A stretch of DNA of 33,089 nucleotides from CAZOKN01 sp964580525. GTDB taxonomy: Bacteria; Pseudomonadota; Alphaproteobacteria; Rickettsiales; UBA6187. The stretch is taken from NCBI GenBank assembly GCA_964580525.1, contig CAZOKN010000021.1, forward strand, positions 1 through 33,089, in the 5' to 3' direction. Positions 8,573-16,275 of this stretch are shown in pieces. Each line of letters starts with the position of its first letter. Position 1 is the first letter of the stretch. The notes beneath the pieces were generated by a model. That model saw only the letters and a program-made list of their open reading frames with translations, was not told the DNA's origin and made no database searches. A program made the translations under genes and the position numbers.

Positions 8573-8630
8573 CTTGACCTTCCGACTATATTATATATGC
8601 TGACCTCTTACATTGATTACGGAAAAAATA

Positions 8631-9647
8631 GTGATAAATAAGTTATCAAACATAATTTCTAATAATAAAGAAGAGCCGTTGAAACGCCTTAGAAATTTGG
8701 TGGAGCTTGATCTTAAAAAAGTTGATAAACTTATATATGGCCTAATTGAAAATAAAATTAGTCTGATTCCTGATATATCAAAACACACAATATCTTCCGG
8801 TGGCAAAAGGTTGCGTCCGATATTGACTCTGGCTTGTTCGCAAATGGCGGGATATTCCGGGCAAGCACATGTTGGCCTTGCGGCCTGCGTGGAATTTATT
8901 CACACGGCAACTCTGCTGCATGATGATGTTGTTGATAAAAGTAAGCAGAGGCGAGGGGCTTCTACAGCTAATAGCCTGTGGGGCAATAAAGAAAGCATAT
9001 TAGTGGGCGATTATTTATTGGCAAAGGCTTTTGATCTTATGGGCGCGGCAAATTCTTTGGATGTTTATCGCGTGCTTTCTAATGCCGCTGTGGTTATTTC
9101 CGAAGGCGAAGTTTTTCAGCTTGCGGCAACAGGCAAATTTGCTGATGCAGAAAATAGCTATATAAAAATTATCTCTGCTAAAACGGCAGAGCTTTTTGCA
9201 GCATCTTGCGAAGTGGGCGGCATACTTGCCAATTTAGGTGCTGATAAAAATGCGGCATTGCGTGAATTTGGAATGAATTTGGGAATTGCTTTTCAAATTG
9301 TGGATGATGCGCTGGATTATTACCCAAAAGCTTTGAAGCTTGGCAAAGATGTGGGCGATGATTTTAGAGAACGAAAAGTTACCCTGCCGGTTATTATTGC
9401 TTTTGAGCAAGGCGATAAAAAAGAAAAAGATTTCTGGAAGCGTACGATTGGCAAGGGCCAACAAGAAAACGGTGATATGGAAAATGCCTTGTCTCTAATG
9501 GAAAAATATAATGTGTTTGAAGCGGTAATTGAAAAAGCCAGGGAATATACAAAGCCAGCAGCAAGAGGTCTTGATTTATTTCCTGATGATGAAATTCGTG
9601 AAGCATTGATTGACGTTCTAAATTTTACAGTTGAGCGCGAGTTCTAA
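8631..9647 (+). CDS. ispB: All-trans polyprenyl diphosphate synthase (octaprenyl type)
   Basis: A head-to-tail prenyltransferase that builds the long isoprenoid side chain of ubiquinone from isopentenyl diphosphate. Both aspartate-rich motifs are present: LLHDDVVDKSKQRRG (first) and FQIVDDALDYYPK (second), followed by LGKDVGDDFRERKVTLPVI. About 338 residues is normal for IspB-like enzymes. I chose GTG at 8631, which has a GGA seven bases upstream. The frame also opens at TTG 8613 but without a ribosome site. Chain length cannot be read reliably from the sequence, so the gene symbol is by analogy. It pairs in function with ubiX in the same window, since both serve ubiquinone synthesis. Confidence 0.9.
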   Translation: MINKLSNIISNNKEEPLKRLRNLVELDLKKVDKLIYGLIENKISLIPDISKHTISSGGKRLRPILTLACSQMAGYSGQAHVGLAACVEFIHTATLLHDDVVDKSKQRRGASTANSLWGNKESILVGDYLLAKAFDLMGAANSLDVYRVLSNAAVVISEGEVFQLAATGKFADAENSYIKIISAKTAELFAASCEVGGILANLGADKNAALREFGMNLGIAFQIVDDALDYYPKALKLGKDVGDDFRERKVTLPVIIAFEQGDKKEKDFWKRTIGKGQQENGDMENALSLMEKYNVFEAVIEKAREYTKPAARGLDLFPDDEIREALIDVLNFTVEREF

Positions 9648-9694
9648 TAACTTGGTTGCCCAATAATAATGACTAGCTTAGGCTTTAAATATCT

Positions 9695-9722
9695 TTGACA
9701 ATAATATTCAAAAACATATATT
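9695..9722 (+). promoter_or_regulatory. Sigma-70 type promoter for bamD-recN
   Basis: TTGACA (9695-9700) is a perfect -35 element. It is followed after 16 bp by TATATT (9717-9722), one mismatch from the -10 consensus. Transcription would start near 9729, about 30 nt before the bamD ATG. It probably drives bamD and recN, and could reach the HEPN gene and ligA by read-through. Confidence 0.6.
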
Positions 9723-9760
9723 GTACTTTCTTGTCCTTTGATATTTTATAGGAAAAAGGT

Positions 9761-10765
9761 ATGAACCTCCGTAAACTTATATCGCTATTTGCATGCCTTC
9801 TTGTTCTTACATCGTGCAGCTTTTTCAAAAAAGAAAAATCTGATGTGGTTTTAAGCGCTGAGGAAATGTATGCCAAAGGCCTTAAAGATATGGAAAAAGG
9901 CAGAAATCAGTCGGCGGTAGAGCAGTTTTCTGATCTTGAACGCACATACCCTTATTCGCCACTCGCTACAAAAGCTGAAATTATGTCGGCTTACACAAAT
10001 TACAAACATGAAAAATATGACGATGCTTTGTCGGCACTCGATAGATTCGTAAAATTACACCCGGGAAATGAAGATGCGCCTTATGCTTATTATTTAAAAG
10101 CCTTGTGTTTTTATGACCAAATTTCTGATGTAACCCGCGACCAAAGCTACACTCAATATGCAAAAACTTCGCTTGAAGAAGTGATTTCACGTTTTCCTGA
10201 TAGTCAATATGCTCAGGATGCCAAGCTAAAGCTTGACCTGGTGGTTGACCATTTGGCCGGAAAAGAAGTTGAAATTGGCAGGTTTTATCTAAAGCAGCAC
10301 TATTATATATCGGCGATAAATCGTTTGAAAATAGTTTTGGAAAAATACAACACAACCAGCCACACACCAGAAGCGTTGCACAGAATGGTTGAGGCTTACA
10401 TGTCTATGGGCTTGCGTCAGGAAGCTATAAAATATGCTGCTGTTCTGGGTTACAATTATCCCGGTAATAAATGGTATAAGCGTAGCTATGAGCTTATCGA
10501 AGGCAAAAAATATCGCGAAGAATCAGAAGAAGAAAAAGCCGGAAAATGGTATGACTTCAAAAATATAACTGACATCTACAAGAAAAAATTTGAAGCTAAA
10601 AAAGCCGTTAATGAAGAAAAGAAAACAATAGCTCCTGATAGTAGCGGTTTTGATCGCTCTGTGGTTGAGGATTCTTTAGATGGAAAAGAGAAGAAAAAAG
10701 GCGTATTCAAAAAAATGAAATCATGGATTGGCGGAATTAAAATACCGTTTATAGGGGCGCATTAG
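9761..10765 (+). CDS. bamD: Outer-membrane assembly lipoprotein BamD (ComL)
   Basis: BamD is the essential lipoprotein of the BAM complex that inserts beta-barrel proteins into the outer membrane. The lipoprotein signal LISLFACLLVLTSCSFFKK has a clear lipobox (LTSC). TPR-like repeats follow: AEEMYAKGLKDMEKGRNQSA, SDLERTYPYSPLATKAEI, RFVKLHPGNEDAPYAYYL, SRFPDSQYAQDAKLKL. The protein has 334 residues against about 245 in E. coli. The extra 80-90 residues form a Lys/Glu-rich C-terminal tail ending in the amphipathic segment KKMKSWIGGIKIPFIGAH. The ATG has AGGAAAAAGG upstream. recN starts 5 nt after the stop, an order common in alphaproteobacteria. Confidence 0.92.
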   Translation: MNLRKLISLFACLLVLTSCSFFKKEKSDVVLSAEEMYAKGLKDMEKGRNQSAVEQFSDLERTYPYSPLATKAEIMSAYTNYKHEKYDDALSALDRFVKLHPGNEDAPYAYYLKALCFYDQISDVTRDQSYTQYAKTSLEEVISRFPDSQYAQDAKLKLDLVVDHLAGKEVEIGRFYLKQHYYISAINRLKIVLEKYNTTSHTPEALHRMVEAYMSMGLRQEAIKYAAVLGYNYPGNKWYKRSYELIEGKKYREESEEEKAGKWYDFKNITDIYKKKFEAKKAVNEEKKTIAPDSSGFDRSVVEDSLDGKEKKKGVFKKMKSWIGGIKIPFIGAH

Positions 10766-10770
10766 TCAAA

Positions 10771-12429
10771 ATGCTTACCGGTCTTTTCATCAACAATATA
10801 GTTCTAATAGACAAGTTAGATTTGCAGCTTGATAAGAGTTTTTGCGTGCTTACGGGGGAAACCGGCGCTGGTAAATCTATATTGCTTGATGCTTTGGGCT
10901 TGGCACTTGGTGGGCGGGCTTCATCTGGATTGCTAAGGCATGGAAAACCACAAGGTTTTGCCACTGCAATTTTTGATATTTCTGACAATAATGAAATTAA
11001 AAAAATCCTGGAAGAACAGGGCATTGAAGCCGATAGTGAATTAAATTTGCGGCGGGTGATTTATGCGGATGGCAAAACCAAAGCATTTTTGAATGACACG
11101 CCAGTGAGTGTTGGTTTGCTTTCTTCAATTGCTGAATTTTTAGTGGAAATTCATGGGCAGCACGATCAAAAAGGTTTGATGGAGCAAAAAACTCACATAT
11201 CCACACTTGATCTTTATGGCAAACTGGAAGATCAACTTAGTAAAGTTAGTGAGGCTTATGGGGTATATAAAAACACTGCAAAAACTTTGCAGGAATTTGA
11301 AGATAATAAAGAAAAATTTTTAGCTGAGCAGGATTTTTTCCGCCATGTTATAAAAGAAATAACTTTGCTAAGTCCGGCCAAAGGCCTGGAAGAAGAATTG
11401 GCGCAAAAGCGCGAATTATTGATGAATCGTGAAAAATTGGCAACGCTGCTTAATCAGGCAACAGCAAGTATTTACGATAGTAATATCGAAGGAAAAATCC
11501 GTAGTGCGCAAAATTCTCTGGCACAGGCACTTAGCATAAGTGATAAATTTTCCGGTGCGATAGAAGCTCTTGAACGTGCCTCAATTGAGCTGGGCGAGGC
11601 AACTAGCGAAATAGATAAAATTACTAGTCAAATGGATTCCTCAACTGAAAATCTCGATGAAATAGAAGAGAGACTTTTTGGTCTAAGAGAAGCGGCAAAA
11701 AAATATAATGTGACTACAGATAGCCTATCTGAATATTGCGAACAGGTGAAAGAAAAATTGAGCTTCACTGAAAATCAAGATGTGCGCCTTGATGAATTGA
11801 GAAAGCAATTAGCTGTGGCCAGTAAAAATTATTCTACGGCAGCGAAAAAACTTTCGGACATGCGTAAAAAATCGGCATTGGTTTTGGAAAAAGCAATCGC
11901 TAATGAACTTACACCTCTTAAAATGGGCAGCACAATTTTTAAAGTTAACATCGAAGAGTTGGACGAGAATAACTGGTCTGAAAAAGGCATTGATAAAGTT
12001 GCATTTTTAGCTTCCACCAATCCTGGACAACCACCATCTCCTATAGCAAAAATTGCTTCTGGTGGCGAATTATCGCGCTTTATGTTGGCGATGAAAGTTG
12101 CTTTATCTGGTGTGAAATCTGTGCCAACAATTATTTTCGATGAAATTGATACCGGCGTTGGCGGCGCAGTTGCAGAAGCTATTGGTAAGCGTTTGGAATT
12201 ATTGGGGAAAGCTTTGCAGGTGTTTGCCATAACTCACCAGCCGCAAGTGGCTGCGCGTGGTAATTATCACATAAAAATTTATAAAACGCAAAATGCCCAA
12301 GGCACAACGACAACAGCGTTTAAAATGTCTGACTCTGAAAGACAGGAAGAGCTGGCGCGGATGTTGGCAGGTGAAGAAATTTCAAATGAAGCACGTGCTG
12401 CAGCTGTGAAGTTGCTTGAGGCGGTGTGA
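10771..12429 (+). CDS. recN: DNA repair protein RecN
   Basis: RecN is an SMC-like ATPase that acts early in double-strand break repair. The Walker A motif GETGAGKS is at residues 29-36. A long coiled coil occupies the middle (about 150-380). The C-terminal half of the ATPase has the ABC signature IASGGELSRFMLAMK and the Walker B motif TIIFDEIDTGVGG, with ITHQPQVAA as the switch region. Its 552 residues match the family. The gene begins 5 nt after bamD and shares its promoter. Downstream, instead of meeting ligA directly, it is followed by a hairpin RNA locus on the other strand and a HEPN gene. Confidence 0.96.
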   Translation: MLTGLFINNIVLIDKLDLQLDKSFCVLTGETGAGKSILLDALGLALGGRASSGLLRHGKPQGFATAIFDISDNNEIKKILEEQGIEADSELNLRRVIYADGKTKAFLNDTPVSVGLLSSIAEFLVEIHGQHDQKGLMEQKTHISTLDLYGKLEDQLSKVSEAYGVYKNTAKTLQEFEDNKEKFLAEQDFFRHVIKEITLLSPAKGLEEELAQKRELLMNREKLATLLNQATASIYDSNIEGKIRSAQNSLAQALSISDKFSGAIEALERASIELGEATSEIDKITSQMDSSTENLDEIEERLFGLREAAKKYNVTTDSLSEYCEQVKEKLSFTENQDVRLDELRKQLAVASKNYSTAAKKLSDMRKKSALVLEKAIANELTPLKMGSTIFKVNIEELDENNWSEKGIDKVAFLASTNPGQPPSPIAKIASGGELSRFMLAMKVALSGVKSVPTIIFDEIDTGVGGAVAEAIGKRLELLGKALQVFAITHQPQVAARGNYHIKIYKTQNAQGTTTTAFKMSDSERQEELARMLAGEEISNEARAAAVKLLEAV

Positions 12430-12447
12430 GTAAATTTAACATAACAG

Positions 12448-12495
12448 AAAAAAAGCCCCCGGAAGCATTCTTGAAGAGGCTTGCCCGGGGTCCAC
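12448..12495 (-). ncRNA. Candidate ~48-nt hairpin RNA divergent from the HEPN gene
   Basis: On the minus strand a consensus promoter is followed within about 10 nt by a stem: CCCCGG (plus 12485-12490) pairs with CCGGGG (plus 12457-12462), and an inner AAGC/GCTT stem encloses a loop of about 12 nt. Seven U residues follow (plus 12448-12454), so the hairpin is an intrinsic terminator on this strand only. There is no credible reading frame. The RNA is complementary to the recN 3' trailer and to any read-through leader of the gene at 12524. It could be an RNA antitoxin, an antisense regulator, or the by-product of promoter interference. I do not recognise a known RNA family. Confidence 0.55.
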
Positions 12496-12509
12496 GGAAT
12501 CATTATAAC
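12481..12509 (+). promoter_or_regulatory. Probable promoter of the HEPN gene
   Basis: TTGCCC (12481-12486), a 17-bp spacer and TATAAC (12504-12509) give a moderate plus-strand promoter. Transcription would start near 12516, only about 8 nt before the ATG, so the message would be almost leaderless, consistent with the missing ribosome site. The -10 overlaps the minus-strand -10 (12502-12507), so both promoters cannot be occupied at once. Part of the -35 also falls in the hairpin region. Confidence 0.4.
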
Positions 12510-12530
12510 AAATATATACCATTATGTCAA
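12502..12530 (-). promoter_or_regulatory. Perfect consensus sigma-70 promoter on the minus strand
   Basis: On the minus strand: TTGACA (plus 12525-12530), exactly 17 bp, then TATAAT (plus 12502-12507), preceded by an extended -10 TG. All 12 hexamer positions match. The -35 overlaps the start codon of the plus-strand HEPN gene (12524-12526). It fires toward recN into a hairpin plus U-run. There is no minus-strand gene downstream for it to serve, so its product must be the short RNA or the act of transcription itself. Confidence 0.75.
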
Positions 12531-13180
12531 ATATAATCACTCTACAAAATATTCACAATTCTATATCAGAACCTAGATTTCAAGGCTTTTTATCAAATTC
12601 TTCTGAAGACGTAGAGAAGGCCCTGGAGCTGTATATATGGAATTGCCGTTTATGCGAAGCACTATATACTTCTTTACACGTATTAGAAGTTACATTGCGT
12701 AATAAATTCCATACAAAAATACAAGAAAAATATGGAGATAAATGGTATGATAAAGGTATACTAATAGATAGAGATTTAGCAAGAATTCAAGAAGTAAAAA
12801 AACAACTTTCAGATCAAAAAAAGCCTCATAATAGCGGAGATATTATAGCCTCTCTTAATATGGGATTTTGGTTAGGATTGTTGGGTGGTAAGTACGAAAC
12901 TAAATTATGGCGACCTTGTCTGTATTATTCTTTTCCAAACTCAGGAAAACCATTCAAGAGAAAAGACGCCTTCAATAAGCTATTTTCAATAAAAAATTTA
13001 AGAAATAGAATAGCACATCACGAGCCTATTTATAATAAGCCTTGTGATAAAGTATATAAAGATTTGTTGGAAGTTATGGGATGGATGTGTAAAGATACAG
13101 AAACATGGCTTAATAAAAATTCACGTTTTGACGAAGTTTATTTCCAAAAGCCTTCGTTTTACGAGGTGATTAAAAAATGA
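12524..13180 (+). CDS. Abi_2 (AbiD/AbiF)-like HEPN-domain protein, probable RNase toxin
   Basis: A 218-residue Abi-like protein. The N-terminal half has the family block ALELYIWNCRLCEALY and LEVTLRNKFHTKI (Arg59-Asn60), then GDKWYDKGIL and NMGFWLGLLGGKYETKLWR. The C-terminal motif LRNRIAHHEPIYN holds the HEPN RX4H signature (Arg160, Asn161, His165), the catalytic pair of many metal-independent RNases. Family members act in abortive phage infection, and the AbiF branch has been reported to pair with an RNA antitoxin. No ribosome site precedes the ATG. The gene interrupts the usual recN-ligA order and its TGA overlaps the ligA ATG (ATGA). It uses more A/T-rich codons than its neighbours. Acquisition by transfer is likely. 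The substrate is unknown. Confidence 0.85.
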   Translation: MSNIITLQNIHNSISEPRFQGFLSNSSEDVEKALELYIWNCRLCEALYTSLHVLEVTLRNKFHTKIQEKYGDKWYDKGILIDRDLARIQEVKKQLSDQKKPHNSGDIIASLNMGFWLGLLGGKYETKLWRPCLYYSFPNSGKPFKRKDAFNKLFSIKNLRNRIAHHEPIYNKPCDKVYKDLLEVMGWMCKDTETWLNKNSRFDEVYFQKPSFYEVIKK

Positions 13181-15288
13181 CCAACTTATTTGATTATAGT
13201 AACGATCCGAAAAATACTCCGCCGAAAAATCTTTCTAAAGAGCAGGCAACAGCTGAGCTTGCGCGTTTGGCTGCAGAAATTTCTAAACATGACAGGCTTT
13301 ATCATCAAAATGATGCGCCGGAAATAAGCGATGCTGAGTATGATGGCCTGCGTCGTCGTAATGATGAAATAGAAAAATTATTTCCACAGTTGGTGCGCGA
13401 TGATAGTCCTTCACACAAAGTTGGCTCTGCGCCGGTGGAAAAATTTTCTAAAGTTACTCATAAGGTTGCCATGCTATCTCTGGGCAATGCTTTTGCGCGG
13501 GAAGATGTGGATGATTTTATTGATAAGATAAAGCGTTTTCTTGGCTTTGCTGAAAATGATGGGATGGAATTTTTTGCTGAACCAAAAATCGATGGACTTT
13601 CATTTTCTGCACGTTTTGAAAATGGGCGTTTTGTGCAAGCAGCAACCAGAGGCGATGGCACAACTGGTGAAGACATAACGCAGAATATTGCTACGATAAA
13701 AAATTTTCCTCAGCAATTGCAGGGAAAAAATTTTCCCGCCATTTTGGAAGTGCGTGGCGAAGTTTATATGTCGCATGCGGATTTTGCCAAATTGAATGAA
13801 AGCCAGGCAAAAAATGAGGAAAAGACTTTTGCTAATCCACGTAATGCAGCCGCGGGTTCGCTACGTCAGCTTGATGCGAAAATCACAGCCAGCCGTAATT
13901 TACGTTATTTTGTTTATGGTCTGGGTGAAGTTAGCGATGACATTGCCAAAACACAATCAGAAATATTGGATAAATTATCAAGCTTTGGTTTTGTAACTAA
14001 TAAAATTTCAAAAGCAGTTTCTGGCATTGATGAGATAATGCAGTTTTATAATAAGCTCTATGAAATGCGGCCTGGGTTGGAATATGACATTGATGGCATT
14101 GTTTATAAGGTAAACAGTCTGGCATTGCAGGAACGTTTGGGATTTGTAAGTCGCAGTCCACGCTGGGCAATTGCGCATAAATTTCCGGCTGAACAGGCGA
14201 AAACTATTTTGGAAAAAATAACTATTCAAGTTGGCAGAACGGGAACACTAACCCCGGTTGCTGAGCTTGTGCCGATTAATGTTGGTGGGGTTATGGTTTC
14301 GCGCGCAACACTTCACAATGAAGACGAAATCCAGCGTAAGGATATTCGTGAAGGCGACACTGTTGTGGTTCAGAGGGCAGGGGATGTTATCCCGCAAGTG
14401 GTGTCTGTGGATTTGGCGAAACGTCCGCAAAATTCCAAGCCATTTATTTTGCCGGAAAATTGCCCTATTTGCGACAGCGTGACAGTGCGTGAAGAAGGCG
14501 AGGCAGCAAGGCGTTGCACAGGAAGTTTGATATGTAGAGCGCAAGTTATCGAAAAGCTCAAGCATTTTGTATCGCGCGATGCTTTCGACATTGAAGGCTT
14601 GGGCGAACGTCAGATAGAATCATTTTTACAGGATAAAATTATCAGCAAGGCCGCAGATATTTTTTATTTAGAAGAGCGGGATAAAAACAGTTTGGGTTCA
14701 CTTGCCAATCGTGAAGGTTGGGGCAAAAAATCCGCAGAAAATTTATTCGCTGCCATCAATGCTAAACGCACAATTGGCCTTGATAGATTTATTTATGCAA
14801 TCGGCATTCGCCATATTGGCCACACAACAGCCAAGCTTTTGGCGCGAACATATAATTCTTTTGAGGGCTGGAAAAAATCCATGCACGCAGCATCAGATAC
14901 AAATTCCACAGAATATGCCGATTTACTTGCTATTGATGGTATAGGCGAAAAAGTTGCCCATGCAATTATTATGTTTTTTAAGGAAGAACACAACGCAGCT
15001 GCAATTGATGAGCTGGCAAAAATATTGACCATTACAGATGTTGCTGCGCCGGTTTCTGATTCACCAGTAGCAGGAAAAACTGTTGTTTTCACAGGCTCGT
15101 TGCTAAAAATGACACGTGCTGAAGCAAAAGCAAAAGCAGAAAATTTGGGAGCTAAAGTTGCCGGCTCCGTTTCAGCGAAAACTGATTATGTTGTGGCTGG
15201 GGAAGATACTGGTTCCAAACTCAAGAAAGCGCGCGAACTTGGCGTTAAGGTTTTGAGTGAGGATGAGTGGTTGGAGTTGATTGGTTAG
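13177..15288 (+). CDS. ligA: NAD-dependent DNA ligase LigA
   Basis: LigA seals nicks during replication and repair using NAD and is normally essential. The 703 residues carry the full domain order: Ia domain (YHQNDAPEISDAEYDGLRR), adenylation domain with the catalytic lysine in AEPKIDGLSF (Lys137), OB fold, Cys4 zinc finger (Cys429, 432, 447, 453), helix-hairpin-helix repeats (FDIEGLGERQIE, LLAIDGIGEKVAHAI), and a C-terminal BRCT domain (GKTVVFTGSLLKMTRAEAKA). The ATG has GAGGTG eight bases upstream, a ribosome site that lies inside the end of the HEPN gene. The two genes overlap by 4 nt. It converges on the DUF465 gene with only 6 nt between stops, and no terminator is visible there. Confidence 0.97.
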   Translation: MTNLFDYSNDPKNTPPKNLSKEQATAELARLAAEISKHDRLYHQNDAPEISDAEYDGLRRRNDEIEKLFPQLVRDDSPSHKVGSAPVEKFSKVTHKVAMLSLGNAFAREDVDDFIDKIKRFLGFAENDGMEFFAEPKIDGLSFSARFENGRFVQAATRGDGTTGEDITQNIATIKNFPQQLQGKNFPAILEVRGEVYMSHADFAKLNESQAKNEEKTFANPRNAAAGSLRQLDAKITASRNLRYFVYGLGEVSDDIAKTQSEILDKLSSFGFVTNKISKAVSGIDEIMQFYNKLYEMRPGLEYDIDGIVYKVNSLALQERLGFVSRSPRWAIAHKFPAEQAKTILEKITIQVGRTGTLTPVAELVPINVGGVMVSRATLHNEDEIQRKDIREGDTVVVQRAGDVIPQVVSVDLAKRPQNSKPFILPENCPICDSVTVREEGEAARRCTGSLICRAQVIEKLKHFVSRDAFDIEGLGERQIESFLQDKIISKAADIFYLEERDKNSLGSLANREGWGKKSAENLFAAINAKRTIGLDRFIYAIGIRHIGHTTAKLLARTYNSFEGWKKSMHAASDTNSTEYADLLAIDGIGEKVAHAIIMFFKEEHNAAAIDELAKILTITDVAAPVSDSPVAGKTVVFTGSLLKMTRAEAKAKAENLGAKVAGSVSAKTDYVVAGEDTGSKLKKARELGVKVLSEDEWLELIG

Positions 15289-15294
15289 ATTTAA

Positions 15295-15489
15295 TTAAGC
15301 AACAATATCGTCGCAGAGGAATTCACGTAAGAAGGCTATGCGGTCTTTCAGCTGAAGTTTACGCTTTTTCATTCGCATAACAAGAATCTGGTCAAAAACT
15401 GCTTCAGAAGATATGGCCGTTATTTTNNNNNNNNNNTGCTCTGCCAGTAATTCATCCAACTCTCTTCTTGCTTTGTCTTCTTCGCCCAT
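15295..15489 (-). CDS. DUF465 (YdcH-like) small protein, interrupted by an assembly gap
   Basis: A short helical protein. The C-terminal half, MKKRKLQLKDRIAFLREF, matches the KKxxLxLKDxI core of the DUF465 family, small alphaproteobacterial helical-hairpin proteins of unknown function. The ATG at 15489 (MGEEDKARRELDELLAE) has AGGTG six bases upstream. A GTG at 15498 is in frame but less well placed. Ten N bases at 15427-15436 fall inside the gene. The frame happens to stay open across them, but the gap's true size is unknown, so the middle and total length are unreliable. It resembles the gene at 17043. Confidence 0.65.
   Translation of the reverse strand: MGEEDKARRELDELLAEXXXXKITAISSEAVFDQILVMRMKKRKLQLKDRIAFLREFLCDDIVA
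15427..15436. other. Assembly gap (10 N)
   Basis: Ten undetermined bases. A run of exactly ten is typical of a placeholder of unknown length, so the two flanks may not be truly adjacent or may conceal a longer segment. The reading frame is compatible on either side, which suggests little is missing. Confidence 0.95.
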
Positions 15490-15885
15490 TGCAAACACCT
15501 ACTAATAAGACATCTGCAAAACGATCCAGAGGTCTTCTGTTTTCCAATAATGGCTGAAAAAAATATACCGTCCAAAATATGAAGCGGCATGATACTTTCA
15601 ACAGCCTTTACAATTTTCTATAGCTATTTGATTTTATTTTTTTCCATCGTTGCTAACTAGCTTATGTAGGCCTGCTACACTGCACTTCAAGCACCTTGGG
15701 AAAAAACAAATTCAAACAACTACACAAGTATCATATCACATTTTTGGCAACAAAGAAATAGGAAATGGTAAAAAATATTTGAAAAATGGTAAATAAAAAG
15801 CAACCAATAGGTGCGATAAGAGGTGACGAATTATATCGACGCGAGATAATTATATAAAACAAAGGATTAGAATATTTTTGGAGAA
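15490..15885. other. Intergenic stretch without an identified gene
   Basis: About 390 nt between the DUF465 gene and the Gln/Thr-rich gene, both on the minus strand. I see no open frame with a credible ribosome site, no tRNA-like fold and no strong terminator. It holds AT-rich tracts and should contain the DUF465 promoter. A minus-strand frame from about 15587 stays open into the DUF465 gene in another frame but has no family resemblance. Confidence 0.5.
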
Positions 15886-16194
15886 CTATCTACCGCCGTG
15901 ACCACTACTGTGACCAGTTCCAGTGCCATGAGCGCCAGACAATGCAGCAGCCCTGGTGTGACCTTCTGGTGTGTATCCATTAGTTTGCGTAGCTTGATTC
16001 TGTGTGCCCTGAGTTTGCGTTGCTTGTGTTTGAGTAGCCTGACCTTCGGTTTGTACACCATGAAGACTGTTTGGCTTGCTATAAGTATGGGCAATACTTT
16101 GGCTATTAGCAACACTATGCGTTGCAGCCTTCACACTCTGTCCATGACCTAAACTAGTGGCAAAACCTACGCTATCATTATTATATTCAGACAC
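15886..16194 (-). CDS. Small Gln/Thr-repeat, His/Gly-tailed protein of unknown function
   Basis: 102 residues, not recognised. The first half is Ser/His/Ala-rich. The middle repeats QATQT-like units (GQATQTQATQTQGTQNQATQ), and the tail is Gly/His-rich (HGTGTGHSSGHGGR). There are no hydrophobic segments, so it is either cytoplasmic or exported without a classical signal. The start is GTG at 16194, with GGA about ten bases upstream. A near-consensus promoter at 16229-16257 leads into it with a 28-nt leader, which argues that it is really expressed. It follows ubiX on the same strand but has its own promoter. Repetitive Q/T/H/G composition suggests a disordered, possibly metal-binding or surface-adhesive peptide. 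Confidence 0.6.
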   Translation of the reverse strand: MSEYNNDSVGFATSLGHGQSVKAATHSVANSQSIAHTYSKPNSLHGVQTEGQATQTQATQTQGTQNQATQTNGYTPEGHTRAAALSGAHGTGTGHSSGHGGR

Positions 16195-16228
16195 AACAAC
16201 ACATCCAATTAGTTAAATAAGTGCCCGC

Positions 16229-16257
16229 AATATAGACATATATATAAGGCCTGTCAA
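16229..16257 (-). promoter_or_regulatory. Near-consensus promoter for the Gln/Thr-repeat gene
   Basis: On the minus strand TTGACA (plus 16252-16257), 17 bp, TATATT (plus 16229-16234): 11 of 12 positions match. Transcription would start near 16222, 28 nt before the GTG at 16194. It lies just after the ubiX stop. Confidence 0.6.
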
Positions 16258-16275
16258 CAAAAGATGAGGCTCTTT

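Noticed and set aside
12279..12503. Minus-strand open frame starting just after the consensus promoter
   Set aside because: It runs antisense through the recN 3' end, has no ribosome site, and the intrinsic terminator at 12448-12454 would end the transcript about 50 nt in. The promoter is better explained by a short RNA.
12524..13180. HEPN gene considered as a compact Cas13
   Set aside because: It is only 218 residues with a single clear RX4H motif, no second HEPN domain of Cas13 type and no repeat array. It fits the Abi_2 family.
15867..16115. Second minus-strand frame overlapping the Gln/Thr-repeat gene
   Set aside because: It is a shadow produced by the repetitive sequence. It has no promoter or ribosome site of its own.
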